From Cylicocyclus nassatus (taxonomy: Eukaryota; Nematoda; Chromadorea; Rhabditida; Strongylidae), in the NCBI GenBank assembly GCA_958299035.1, contig CATQJL010000001.1:105161661-105225660 (forward strand): DNA of 64,000 bases. The letters are read 5' to 3'. Positions within the stretch are counted from its first letter, which is position 1. Each line of letters begins with the position of its first letter. Shown piece by piece: positions 25,231-36,500 of the stretch. Below the pieces are notes generated by a model. That model was not told where the DNA came from, ran no database searches, and was given only the letters and a program-made list of their open reading frames with translations. The position numbers and the translations under genes are program-made.

Positions 25231-25439
25231 TCTGCGTCTCAGCCTTGGCTGGAACCGTCGAATTTCAAATTGTAAGGCTTTAGAAAACGCACGTTTTCTT
25301 TTCGTGCCTTCTAATGTGGATTTTTGGATTCAACGTTGGGATAACCTTCGGTAAGTGGATTGTCTAGAAATCGAGTTTTTGCCCAGACACTGCCTCAAAT
25401 GATTGGCAACTATCTTCTAATTCCATTTGAGCGCAATGA

Positions 25440-26486
25440 ATAAGCAAGTGACCTATTGCAAGCAAAAATCTGAAGCGACACGTGAATGGCCTCTTACTAT
25501 ATCCAAACAGGCACTTTTATATATCAGAAGATGCGCCACGTCGAGTAAGTCAAATGGTGCCTTCGGATCAGGAATCGTATACTCTGAAGCGATATATGGC
25601 CACGCTAAGGTGAGATCACGTGAAATAAGGGACAGTGCGCTTTTTTCCAGAAAAATACGGGCGGTATTGCTTGTGCTTGGAGAATCATCAATGAGAAAGC
25701 GATGGTTTTATGAATGAATGTCCTAAAAGATATAACTGATTTCATGAAGTTTCGTGGACAACGGCACCAAAGCTAATAATTTGTGAGCGAAATGAACGAT
25801 TGTTACTGGGATTTTATATGTGAAATTGTGAAATTCCACAAACCACTATCACCTAACGCGATTTCAGGGCAATGTGCCAGATGTTTTCAAATCCAACACT
25901 AGCACACCGCAGAGGCATAGTCTGTACAACTTTTGTAGATTGATAAAATGCCCTACCCTCTGCATATTCAGAATGCGCGCACGATGAGTTATGGACACTT
26001 GGTAATTGTCAAATCGCGTCGCTACTGAAATCGCGTCGGGTATGGCGAGAACCTTACGTGTCCATTGCATTTTGATTTAAGTTTTCCGGCACAACTAATC
26101 GCGACTAACTTTCTGAACCAAATGCAAGAGATCGACATGCAATGATTTATAACAGTTGTCCTGTCGGAAAACGACGAGGCGACGAAATAGTTTAATGTAT
26201 GCCCAACCTTCTAAGCCAAGTATGTGTGTGAAAGAATTCGGCGTTTAGGTCCAGTCCACTCAAATCAGAAACCGGTGAAATTCCATGCATTTTATAGCGA
26301 GGCCTCCGAGTAAGTGACTGCCAAGTCTCTAAGGAAAAAGTTTGATTTCGAAGTGAGAGAACTGCCAAGCGGCTACTGGGTTCGCATCGCCTATCAACGT
26401 GGGTGGTCTACAGTAATGAGGCCTGGAAGTGTCGAAAATCTGTTTACAATAAAAGACGGATCTTCAACACTGGTAAGTACTACCGG
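25440..26486 (+). other. Exon-like segments of an unrecognised plus-strand gene or relic
   Basis: Several segments have plausible splice borders. One ends at GTAAGTC near 25544 after ISEDAPRR. One runs from about 25572 to a GTGAGATC donor near 25611 (ending GHAK). One starts after TTTCAG near 25867 (GNVPDVFKS). A longer one near 26316-26472 reads RELPSGYWVRIAYQRGW and ends at a strong GTAAGTAC donor. I cannot link them into one phase-consistent gene or name a domain. They may be exons of a real gene, or remnants. Confidence 0.25.
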
Positions 26487-26789
26487 GCTAGTTTTTCGGT
26501 CTCATAACTTCTAAGCCCCCGTGGATGGGCATAAAACCCAGCAGCATTCCCCTTCTGGAATTTCCCTCCAAAGAACAGCGGGATTTGGAGCAACTCTAAA
26601 TAGTGGCCATGCTAGTGTACTGCGTGAGACTTCACCACCTCGACTGAAGGGCCTCTGACATTCACTCAGTTTTGTTATTTGAAAAAGGTCGGAATCTGTT
26701 GCTCACTTTGAGCTCTGCAGATAACGATTTGAGGCTATTGCACCAGCAAGCAACTAAATACAGTCACATGCGAAAAGAGGGAATAGATG

Positions 26790-27090
26790 CGCGTAACAAT
26801 GGAGACACGTACCCTAAGATGGTGCAGGCGTCACCATAATGGACTACGTCACCAAGGATACCATGCGAGCCACCATGAAGGTCGCCGCGGCAGCTAAGAA
26901 GATACGGAAAAGAAGACTTTGATGGTGCAGCCGCGAAGAAGAAGGCCACATTATCAAAATGGCCACTTCATTAGATATATCAGGAAAGACGAAAGGGAAG
27001 ATCGAGCTGTGATGGTCGCATAAGATCAAGGCGGATATGAAAGAACTAAAGATCAAAGAAGAACACCTCCATGACACATTCACGAGACTT
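26790..27090 (+). pseudogene. Fragment of RTE reverse-transcriptase C-terminus
   Basis: Translated with stops, the segment follows the end of the RTE ORF seen at 57988-58635: TKDTMRATMKVA corresponds to TNDTMRSTLKVA there, followed by a KRRL block, an EEEGHI block and a KADMKEL block. It is a short 5'-truncated, old copy, as expected for dead-on-arrival LINE insertions. Confidence 0.75.
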
Positions 27091-27528
27091 TTTGATTACT
27101 GCCGTTTGGACCAGAGCCTTTTTTACTTTGTCAAACTTACGACCCCCCGTGGGTCGTATTGTCCGAAATGGTAGCCTTTTTGGAAGAAATTCAAAACATG
27201 TCTTCGAGAATTTCCCCACAAGGGTTATTGAAGGCGCTGATTACCAAAATGTGATTTATTTAAGTTTTTGGCAGTATACGGTAAGGTTACGGTAGTCATT
27301 CTGTACGAATCCCACATCATGGTTTTCCATGAAAACTGTGTTTTGGGGTATTTCACGTGCTGATCACGATTATAGTGTCCATTTTGTCCACTACTTTCCC
27401 ACAGTGTGACTCGGTAGCAGTACGTTAGAATCTTCGTAAGAATCAACAAACTGATGTAAGAAGGCGGTAATAGAACCTGAGACTATCATTTTCGTATCAG
27501 CATGCTAAAAAAAACCTATATGTGTAAA

Positions 27529-27688
27529 GGCTGGTGCATGACGAAGGGGCGGAATGGCGACATTAGTTGAGCGGGCGCGAATGCGATGCGCCTATCCTCA
27601 CCGTTGTAGATCCCTTACCTCATGCGCTCTGCGGCTAATAAAGCCGCGTTCGCGCCTGAAGATATAGCGCCTTCGTCATGCGCCAGCC
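27529..27688. mobile_element. Fold-back element, 160 bp
   Basis: Starts GGCTGGTGCATGACGAAGG and ends CCTTCGTCATGCGCCAGCC. The inner parts also pair weakly around GCGCGAATGCG and CGCGTTCGCGC. Non-coding MITE-like hairpin. Confidence 0.75.
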
Positions 27689-27702
27689 TATAAGGTTTGG
27701 GC

Positions 27703-27836
27703 GGGTAGAGGAACGAACGCCTCAATTAGGCATCGCCTTCGCGGGCTGCTGGTCCTTTCGTCCTACTGTTGTGCATCGTGTTGGGACCAGTGGTCCGCGG
27801 AGGCGGTGCCTAATTGAGGTGTTCGTTCCCCCACCC
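27703..27836. mobile_element. 134-bp MITE with 9-bp target duplication
   Basis: The arms start GGGTAGAGGAACGAACGCC and end GTGTTCGTTCCCCCACCC. The element is flanked on both sides by GGTTTGGGC (27694-27702 and 27837-27845). The 9-bp duplication is the length made by Mutator-type transposases, so a MULE may have moved it. It sits a few bases from the previous fold-back. Confidence 0.8.
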
Positions 27837-28139
27837 GGTTTGGGCTTCCTGGGATGAACAATGCGAAAAATCAATAAAATCAACAAAATCGATAATTTTT
27901 AATGGGCTGGTATCAGTTTCGTGCCCCTCCTGTATTCCGTGCATGTAAATTTGAATTTTCAAAAAAGCACTGCTCTGCGAAAAATTTGAGCTAAAGTCTG
28001 TGCCCTACCTCTTCTACGGTAAACCTACCGTGACATTGCATTACAGTATTGCGAACCCGGACCACTCTGGCTGGAGCTTCGCCAGGGTGTCAATAATGTG
28101 CCAGAACCCCGAAGAATTCCATCGATACTGGCCAAGCTA

Positions 28140-28235
28140 GAGCTTCAGGAATCTTACGACCCACCGGTGGGTCGTATTGTGCGAAACGGCAGAACACGTA
28201 CGACTCACCGGTGGATCGTATTGTCGTGAATGTTA
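28140..28235. repeat. Paired palindromic motifs ACGACCCACCGGTGGGTCGT
   Basis: A 20-base perfect palindrome near 28157, followed by ATTGTGCGAAA, is repeated in altered form near 28200. A shortened version, followed by ATTGTCCGAAA, lies near 27140. Similar neighbouring sequence suggests a dispersed repeat family, not a regulatory site. Confidence 0.6.
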
Positions 28236-28289
28236 AACCGCAAACTGTGAAAGACAAAGACGAGAGTGTCAGACTCCAAGTAACCGAGA

Positions 28290-28450
28290 AAATTATACAT
28301 ATGTAAAGCTGACTGTTGGTAAATTGTTAGTTAGTTTGTTTTTAAAAATAACTTTTGTGTGTGGATCAGCGTCAAACTTTGCACACATTTTCGACACCGG
28401 TCCATCTAGCTAATTTTTGCGGAGAGAATCTCACTCCTTTTATTGATTTA
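28290..28450 (+). repeat. Diverged 5' part of a Helitron-like element
   Basis: The order of motifs (TGTAAAGCTGA, a run of short T-rich repeats, CAAACTTTGCACACA, ATTGATTTATCGATTTTGA) follows that of the elements at 29679-29967 and 44759-45087. No 3' terminus was found. Confidence 0.45.
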
Positions 28451-29678
28451 TCGATTTTGAAGAAAAAATGAGCTTTCATCAAGTAGGTACTTCAAACCGC
28501 TTCTGACTTTTGTGTTAATGATTAGCGTAGAACTCATTTTCGTTGCAAAATGCTGGAAATACGGTAATATACGGTAATGCTGTCATCAAGTTTATTTTGT
28601 GTTTCACGGAAAAGAGAAGGAAGCCAAGCAGATAAGTTGAGCTTTGAAAATTAAGCAACAAGTTCTTTGTTGACCCATTTAAGCCCGCAGGACAGGCGAA
28701 GCTGGGCATTCAGCTAGTGCATGCGTAACAAATTTCTGGTATGAAATATGTATTAGAATCAACGTCCGCTGCAGTAACCTTCTTTTAGTTTCAGTAAGCT
28801 CCTACAGTGTCTTCATAACGCATGTAGCTTCTTCTCTGAGCTTTCGTATCTCCTGGTCCAACGCAGTCGGCGAATCGTAGCTTATGGAACCGTGTTGCAT
28901 AAGTAGGTGGATCCCTGCAAGCATGATTTTTTTTTATTTTTGAAATCATCCACTTCAATCGCAGAAGAAAGAAAAGAAATGCTTTATTGTCCATTTTGTG
29001 CCTCATATTTGCGTGCTTCGTCTACAGACTTCGTTAGAGATAGATGTATATGTAATATGGTAGATGTACATGTAACATGAAGTCATCGTCAAACTACAGG
29101 TAAGCTTTATATAAGTTAGAAAGTGGCGCACTGAATTGTTTTGAAAGTCCTACAAGTATTTTGTAACGGGGGTGATGGTATGCCCCGGTATGACTTGATC
29201 AATGAGAAACATGGATCTGAGTACAAGTTAGTTTTTCCAAATGCCGCAAAACTAACAACAAAAACTCGTAACTGTCTAACGATGGTTTGGCTACACAACA
29301 AATTAGTTCTGACTCGGTTTGGCCCTCTCAGCAAAATGCTCCAGCTTCTTTACTTTATCTAAGGAAGGAGGTCTGCCTTTCTTCGACGGCTTCTTTGAAC
29401 TCCCGAAAGCTTTTCTTCATGCTCTAATTACTCCCCTTCGTCCACCCATAATGAACCCTGATGAAAGGTCAATTTTGCCTTTCTTTCCCCGTTGGTAAAG
29501 ATTGGTAGCGGTGATCCTCGCCATCCAACAATGCTACTTCTTTGAGCTATGATTTTGAGGAGAAACAAAATTCCATGAATAACTCTTAGATCATCCAAAA
29601 ACTCGTATTTCTTAGTTTCTTTATGCATTGGAAATTTCTTATGACACTTTCGCAGATCAAAGTTGTTTCAGGTGAAAA
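28451..29678. other. Unassigned stretch
   Basis: Several short open frames on both strands, none with a supported exon chain or recognisable family. It is AT-rich. No RNA gene was seen. Confidence 0.35.
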
Positions 29679-29967
29679 TCTTATATATAAAGCTGAATGT
29701 CTGCTTGTCTGTCTGTCTGTATGTCTGTAAGTATGTTCCGAATAGAAAACTCCATTTCTGAACCGATCCGGACCAAACTTTGCACACACATACACTTCGG
29801 TGCCGGGAGGGTGTCATAAGCTACTTTTCGTCATCGATCGGTATCGATTTTATTGCTTTTACAAAAAGTTTGAGCTACGGGGCTGGGAGTTGGCACAGGG
29901 GGTAATCGAGCATGCTGATTACGAATATATTATTGACAGGGCCGGGCGGAACCGGATTGCCAGCTAG
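29679..29967 (+). mobile_element. Non-autonomous Helitron-like element, copy 1
   Basis: The 289-base element begins TCTTATATATAAAGCTGA, carries a short (TGTC)n-type run (29699-29735) and ends GCCAGCTAG. It lies exactly between a host A and a host T, which is the Helitron rule: 5' TC, 3' CTRR, A|T target. It codes for nothing. A second copy with the same ends lies on the other strand at 44759-45087, which strongly supports the boundaries. Confidence 0.75.
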
Positions 29968-30614
29968 TAGACTCTATAATCAAAAGGCTACAATAAGTGG
30001 CCATAACCACTAATGTACCTTCAAAGTAAAATATACACTGAGAGCGCACGCCCGCATTCACAACGCGGAAGTCATGTTTCATCTCAAAGGTAAAACATAA
30101 CTTGACGAATAATCAGCCCCCGATAAAGTAGACTTTTACCACGAATGAACCTTTCTACAAATCGGATAATCGCCAGAGGCAGGCGGCCATGCGATTTATG
30201 AGCAGGCCGGCACAGAAAAACAGTTCGCTGTTTCTTCGGTCCACTTGCAGATATTTGATAGAACTTTGGCTAAATTTCAAACGAATGCTCAGAGAACAAT
30301 TTCGGTTTTTTCATAGATTAGTTCCGGCGCAGTCTCAGGTAGTCGCCGGGGGCAGGCGGTCCGCAAGCTCGCGCTTTTCTGCAAGCGGTCAGCAGAATTT
30401 TGGGGCGTGGCCAAACCTTCAGCGAGCGGTACTTCCTTTACTGTCTAATGTTCTGCCAGCGGGCAGCAATACAGAATTTTCTGCATGTGCTCGTCAAATA
30501 ACCTCTTTCAGCGAGCGCTGGCCGAACTTTCAGCAGGCGCTCGGACGGTTTTTGAGCAGTTTTAGGCGTACGTCGAGCAGAGGTGAGACTCTACATGGCA
30601 AAGGTGTCATCGAT

Positions 30615-30636
30615 GGTTTAATTATTCAAGTTTGAG
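30615..30636 (+). ncRNA. SL1 spliced-leader-like sequence, copy 1 (relic or capture)
   Basis: These 22 bases match the nematode SL1 leader at 20 positions (recalled from established knowledge). The two differences are C-to-T changes at leader positions 11-12. GT follows the match, as at an SL donor. Downstream are a hairpin (GTACTTTC paired with GAAAGTAC), a second GC-rich hairpin and an AATTTTG run (about 30699). Whether it was ever transcribed as an SL RNA is unknown. Confidence 0.45.
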
Positions 30637-31028
30637 GTACTTTCTTTCAGCGGAAAGTACCTGGGGACTGCGCGGTCCTCCACAACCGTGCGACCCTCGA
30701 AAATTTTGCAACTTATACTACTGCGAACTTTCCGCGAGAATGCGGCCACTGCGCCGCAGCTAATCTATAAGGAAACTGCGATTGTTCTCCAAGCACTCGT
30801 CTAAAATTTCGTCAAAATTCTTATATCTGCAAGCGGACCCAAGAAATCAGCGAACTATTTTTCCAGTGCCCGCCCGCACATAAATCGCATACCTGTCTGC
30901 CCCCGACGATTATCTGAGGTGGCCGCATTCTCGCGGACTTTCCGAGAATGTGCAAAGTTGTTGAGGGCCGCACGGTCCTTTGTGAATGACCGCGCAGCCC
31001 GTGGGTACTTTCCTATATGAGAAAGTAG

Positions 31029-31050
31029 CCCAAACTCGGGTAATTGAACC
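31029..31050 (-). ncRNA. SL1 spliced-leader-like sequence, copy 2 (inverted)
   Basis: On the minus strand, 19 of 22 bases match SL1. The differences are transitions at leader positions 5, 14 and 21, all of which match SL1 in copy 1; copy 1's two differences match SL1 here. The consensus of the two copies is therefore exactly SL1. It also has a downstream TACTTTC...GAAAGTA hairpin, although the leader is followed by GC, not GT. Confidence 0.45.
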
Positions 31051-31718
31051 ACTGATGACTCCTCTGTTATGTAAAGTGTCACCTTTGCTCGGCATACGCC
31101 CGAAAGTGCGTAAAAATAGTCCGAGTGCTTGCTGAAAGTTTGGTTTGCGCTTACTGAAAGAGATTATTTGACGAGCGCTTGCAGAAAATTTTGTATTGCT
31201 GCCCGCTGGCAGAACACCGAAGTACCGCTCGCTGGAGGCTTCCCACGCTCCAAAATTTTGCCGACCGCTTGCAGAAAAGAACGAGTTTGCGGACCGCCTT
31301 CTCTTGGCGATTATCTGAGGATATAGATTTGCCCCCAAGATATAAGATACTTTCTGAATGCGGTATGCGCTCTTAAGGTATATCTCACCTCAATGTATGT
31401 CGATGAATATACAGAATGAGTCCAGAAAATTGTTAAGCTTTTGCGAGTACTGCAGATCTCATCGCTTGTGGGGCCCGAGTACGGGAATGCTTGTTTGTGT
31501 GGAAAGGTGGGTGCGAGACTTATCCGGTTCAATAGGTTTGTGCTGTTGCCAAAATGAATGCCAAAATGCCTTAATCGAAACATCGGTCGAATCTCACCTA
31601 TTTTTAAAAGATTCGAGGAAAGTTCAAAATTTGTCAAGGAAAGGAAAAGAGACTTGGAATAAATAAAAGCAGCAAAAAGGTAGGATCCGTAAAGAACAAG
31701 AATTATTAGAGCGTACGC

Positions 31719-33541
31719 TTACTTATAATGCAGAATCCATTTGTTGAAGATTGCCTCGAAGCACGTTTCTGTGTCGGAGTTCAGAAGCAAAACCTAGTAT
31801 TTTAAATATATGACGGAATTAAAGGAAAGCGGAACTTATCAGCACTTTTACAGACACAGAGTGGAGAAAGAGAGGTTAGTGATCTCACATGTCGTAAATG
31901 ATCTACAATTTACAGTAATCTCACCCATTTTGCACACCATGATTGGCTAAATGTGAAACCAGGCCACCAAAAAAGCCCAACGTTTATGATATCGCTCTGC
32001 TTGAAGTAGAGTTTGAAATGATCCCTCGATCCTCTTTCGAAATCGTCTCTAAAATGTTCGTCTTCAAGTCTTTCTTAAAGAAGTCGTCTTCTTTACTGGG
32101 TTATCTTTCACTGAGAACTGTCGTTAAATAAGCATTCTTCGTTTCTTTGTTTGTGTTTTCTTTGTTGACAAAAGTCAATGAAGAAAAACAGCAGTGGGGT
32201 TTTGCGGAAATGGATCACAAGGAAAAATCTCGAATAATCGATATATTGATTTTCGAGTTTGCTCTATGGGCTGCTACGTACAGTAAAGGTTGGCAGGGTA
32301 CTGCGAATGTAGAAGCGGCAAGATTTAGCGATTTCTAGCAGTCATGGCGGTGTTAAATGACTCGGTAACTGTATATGACAATGGTAACTACTTATCTGAA
32401 AATTGCTTTCAAAGAGATGTTAGATACAAGCAAGGACTACGGCTGCATCAGAGAAAAACACGAATTGCAGCTACACCACTATTTTGAAATTATATCAAAA
32501 AAAGTATGAAAATGTAAATATCTCTCAATCTAAGTGACTCACTTTCCTGGATTGTCTAGATTGAAGGTTTCGTACTCATGCGCGGATTCATAGTACACCT
32601 GGAAAAAATAATGAGTAAAACTACTCATATTTTTCGATTTTTTGTTTTTCAGTTTTTTCAGGGCCTCATTTGTTTGGGAAAAACAATGCCTCTAACATAG
32701 ATAATAGCAAAATAGCTTTGGATAGCAATGAAATTTCGTTATGTCTGCCTCGGTGCAAATGCGCCTGACCCCGTGAAGAATGTGTGTTCCACATTTGCGA
32801 AACATCGGGAAGTTATGAGATTTCTTTTTTTGAAAAATGATTGATCAGGGCCGTAAGTATTGATAGTAAAAAATGGCTTTATATGAATTCATTAAAATTT
32901 AGGAATTTAGGAAAATTTAGGAAAAATTTAGGAACTTTGTCGCTGTTGATCGATTTTGCACATTTCTTCCACGATCATGCTTTTTTGACTTTATTTTTTG
33001 AATGATCCATGTAAATTTCTCGACTTTTTTTGAGATGGTAGGAGCAGACTCTGAAATAATGTTTTGAAGTGTACCATTTTACCCCGCAAATCGTATCAGC
33101 TTCTTCTTGGGTGTCCACGTATGGGTGGTCAGGTGTTACATCAAAAGAATCTTTTTGGTGGCCAAAATTAGTAATTGATGCAATCCTCATATAATATGGC
33201 TTCTTGATAGAAAAATTCTTTTGTATACGTTAAGGTATATAGCAGGTTTGAAAAATAATAAGCAATAAAAAATTACCTTCAAATAGACTGCTGCATCCGT
33301 ACCAGAGCCGGGTTCATCGCAAGTGGCTATAATGACATCCCAGATTCTTCCGTCTTCTTAAAGGTAACTGTTGCTCAGGGCATTGTTAGGAGTAAAAAAA
33401 GTGAAGTCAATTGAAGAATCAAAAATCAATGAAATTTTGGAACCCACGTCTGCTCGTAACATTGCTCTCCTGTCCTGGAAATTGAGCGAATGAGCTGTGA
33501 AGAAAAATCAAGAATAACAATATGAAGAGGGGCGCATCCAT
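31719..33541 (-). CDS. Secreted single-PLAT-domain protein, 142 aa, five exons
   Basis: Reconstructed from splice sites; each exon is short. Exons run 33541-33448, 33356-33277, 32598-32543, 32048-31925 and 31793-31719 (stop TAA). All have GT-AG borders, and phases agree throughout (94+80+56+124+75 = 429 bases). The start gives a signal peptide, MDAPLFILLFLIFLHSSFAQ, then a single PLAT/LH2 domain: IWDVIIATCDEPGSGTDA, then VYLK joined across an intron to VYYES, then TFNLDNPGK joined to DDFERGSRDHF, then a C-terminal FNKWIL. These follow the PLAT consensus of a W-V-I-TGD start with a GTDA loop and a DDFE-RG-DF middle. PLAT domains form beta sandwiches that bind lipid or protein, so a secreted lipid- or surface-binding role is inferred. 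An upstream in-frame ATG exists but would lack a leading signal peptide. Confidence 0.8.
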
Positions 33542-36500
33542 GAGCACTCCAATTTCGGAGAGGAACACAGCGTTTACGAATGCAGTAAACTCAGTCGAGT
33601 GGAATAATCCTTTCTTCCACACATATCAATACGAAGCACGGGACTCTCCTCAAAGGACGGAGGAGACATCTTTGTCTCTGCAGAGACACTGCCGCACATG
33701 CTTCATTTTGATAAATTGGTAGCTTTCTGATGTCCTCATTTCTCTTCATTGCGAGCTCCCAACTTTTTTTCTAAATCTATGTTCTATCCGAGTGTTTCTT
33801 TGTGAAAACAAGCAAAAATAGCGAATGTTGATTAGAATTGATTTGGGACGGGGAGAACAACTTTTCCATGTGGATATGTTTCACAGCTTTATTGTGAATC
33901 TTAAACGCCGTGAGAGCTTGAGAGCCTTACCTAAGGGCAATACTGCCCCTCTTGCAAAAGAACCGAATCGAGGATTACGTCGCGATGCCATACGGTAGGA
34001 CGTGGATGCCATATCTTATATTATCAAGTAGACTTTGAATGTACTTATTCTATCCTTCAGATTATGATACTGGAATGCAAGGTGTCTCAAAAGTAAGCAC
34101 ACAATTTTTGATTGTCTATAATTGTCTTTCTACAAAGTTTTTTGCTTAGCTTCAACTTCCACTTGATAAAGTAAGCTTCAAATAAGGTTCACAGTATGGA
34201 ACCACATATCCACTTCACTACCGCAAAATTGCGGTAGAAACTTCAAAGCGGGTTTTGAGACACCAGTGACTATTTGTCCCAGAATGGATACATGAAAAAT
34301 TGAAAATTTAATCATTAGGCTAAACTGAATCACTGACTATAAATATGGAAACTGCACATTTAAGCAAAAGTTTTTCTTAAGTTGTGCCAATTGCAGTGCA
34401 ACAGTGTTTTTCAAATGTGATTAAATCAATCAAATCCCTTGAAAACTCGTGGAAAGTTGTCTGATGAAATTAGCATGTCTAACACTTCTAACCTTTTGAG
34501 ATTTATACAAAACCAACGGTTATTCCATATGCCGCCATATGCTGGAAAATCCTACCGTAATCCTACTGATAAAGGGTGATTCGCTTCATACTGTCAAAGC
34601 TGAAGCAGGCTTTACGGAATGTTACTTGACTTGAGCGAAAGATCTAATGGAAGAAAGTTTAACGATTAAAAATTATGTAGTTACTTTTGCCACCCCTTTG
34701 CATTCAAAAATTCCAACTTTACGGAAAACATTTCTATTTGATTTTTCAGTTATAAAAAGAAAAATAATGTAATTTTGAAAGATTGGTTTTTTTTTTGTTT
34801 CTCGGCTTGATGAGTCGCCAGGAAACAGATTGACCGATTCCAAAATTTTTTGCAGAGGACAGGGAAGCTTCGTATAACCTGGATAAGTTTCTCCTCACTG
34901 AAGTTAACTGATTTTCTAGGTTCACAGCTCTATAGTTAGGGCCGTTAAGTACGGAAAGTTTTGAAACAGCCATAAAAAAACAGTGCACATCTGAAATTTC
35001 GTTTTTGTAAGCTCATGATGAACAATTCCTCTGCTAAGGTAATTTATGACTGTACATGTTTTGATTCTATATGTTGTCCACTATTTACTACTTTAATGGG
35101 AGGAGCAGGGAATCGCTATGGGCGAAGTCTGCCATTTCTCATCTATCTTTATAGTATTTCTTTGGAAATACATGAAATTGTGCAACTGAATGCCTTATGT
35201 ATCTAGTTTGAATGGGTGTAGCAAAATATCGTATTATAATTTTAAAGATTCAAAGAAGTTGAGTTTTCTGTTTTTTCGAACATTGTGAATTAATTTTTCC
35301 TCTAGTTTTTCGGTCTTTGTGAATTAAGATTTTTGAATGTCTAAGGTGACCAATGCTTGGTTTGCTGTATTGATTTTGTTTAGGTAAAAAGGCACCTAGG
35401 GACAGTCTTATAGATTTATCTATTTTTTCAACGAATGTTGTATCTCTTCTATCGAATACCTGTTTGTTTTGATATTCGAATGTCTTCTAAATGTGACACT
35501 GCTAAGCTTCACTAAATATCTTATACAAGAGTCTAATACCAGCGCAGCAACAGTTTACATTAGAAAATCCTCACTTCCATCGACCCGAACACTCAGCTGT
35601 CATTTTTTGTCACTTTTTGGGCTCAACAGCTTCCCAAGCAGCGTTCACAAGAAGTAGAAAATCTTTAGGGTAAACAAACGCGTTGTGTGGTTCTCTGCTC
35701 CAACTGGTTCGATGCTCGGAAAAATGTGGAGAAATTTCTTTTTCGTACAGATTTGTAACACCTCTCGCTTTACGCATCGGAATTTGCTGACACCGAGGTT
35801 TTTATCAGGTGCCAAAAGGGTTTACGACTTTGCAAGTGTGACGGCTGGTGCCGGGGAAGAGCGTACGCCCGAACCATGTAAGGTGCTTACGGACAGATTT
35901 GCATAGTTTCATGAGGTTGCGTATGTTTGTTTGCCCAGGTTACAGTCAAAACAGCGTTTTGGAAGTTTACGTGGTGAAGAAAGAGAAAATGACGGTTTCA
36001 AGAAAAGAAGTTCCTGAAAATAATTTTCTCCTAGATCTCTCAGCCATGTTGACCCCTCTATGCTCCTCAAGTCGACCAAAGCCATCCTTGCAAATGCTTT
36101 GCACAGTTAAGTAGGTAAATAGAAGAAGAGTACAACAGAAGCGTCTCCCTTGGTTTACTTTAGGCACAAACAGCGAGGGCCTAAAGTGCAATGCGGAACT
36201 TGCTAATTTTTTACACTGAATGGACAGCTTTGAATGACTACAAAACTAGGAAAATTATTTTATGGCCAATTTCGCAGCGTTCGAGCAACTATCATCCTTA
36301 TCTTTGCTTGAATTCTTACGAGTCTTGACGCAAGAGTTTTTATCAGTTTATCTGCGACTTGTTGCAAATTATCTAGATAATGGTTTGAAAAATGTTACCC
36401 TCTGACCGGTAAAAAAAATCCGAGAAATATTTCAATAATTAAAAATGTCAAGGAGGAACTATTGCAATCATAGGATGCTCAGAGACCTGCACCAATAAAT

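Larger units (their letters stand above)
30165..31330. repeat. Nested palindromic element with arm order A-B-A'-B'
   Basis: Segment A (about 30165-30335) recurs inverted at about 30750-30917. Segment B (about 30340-30745) recurs inverted at about 30918-31320. Joints between segments carry a GATAATCG(C/T)C motif or its inverse. Both B copies keep an open frame of about 100 codons with related translations (FSASG, VLPAGSNT, NFQQALG), one on each strand. No known transposon family is recognised. Confidence 0.75.

Noticed and set aside
33084..33208. Additional exon of the PLAT gene (minus-strand frame containing RIASITNFGHQKDSF)
   Set aside because: Skipping it joins the PLAT exons in phase and restores the domain consensus; including it interrupts the domain.
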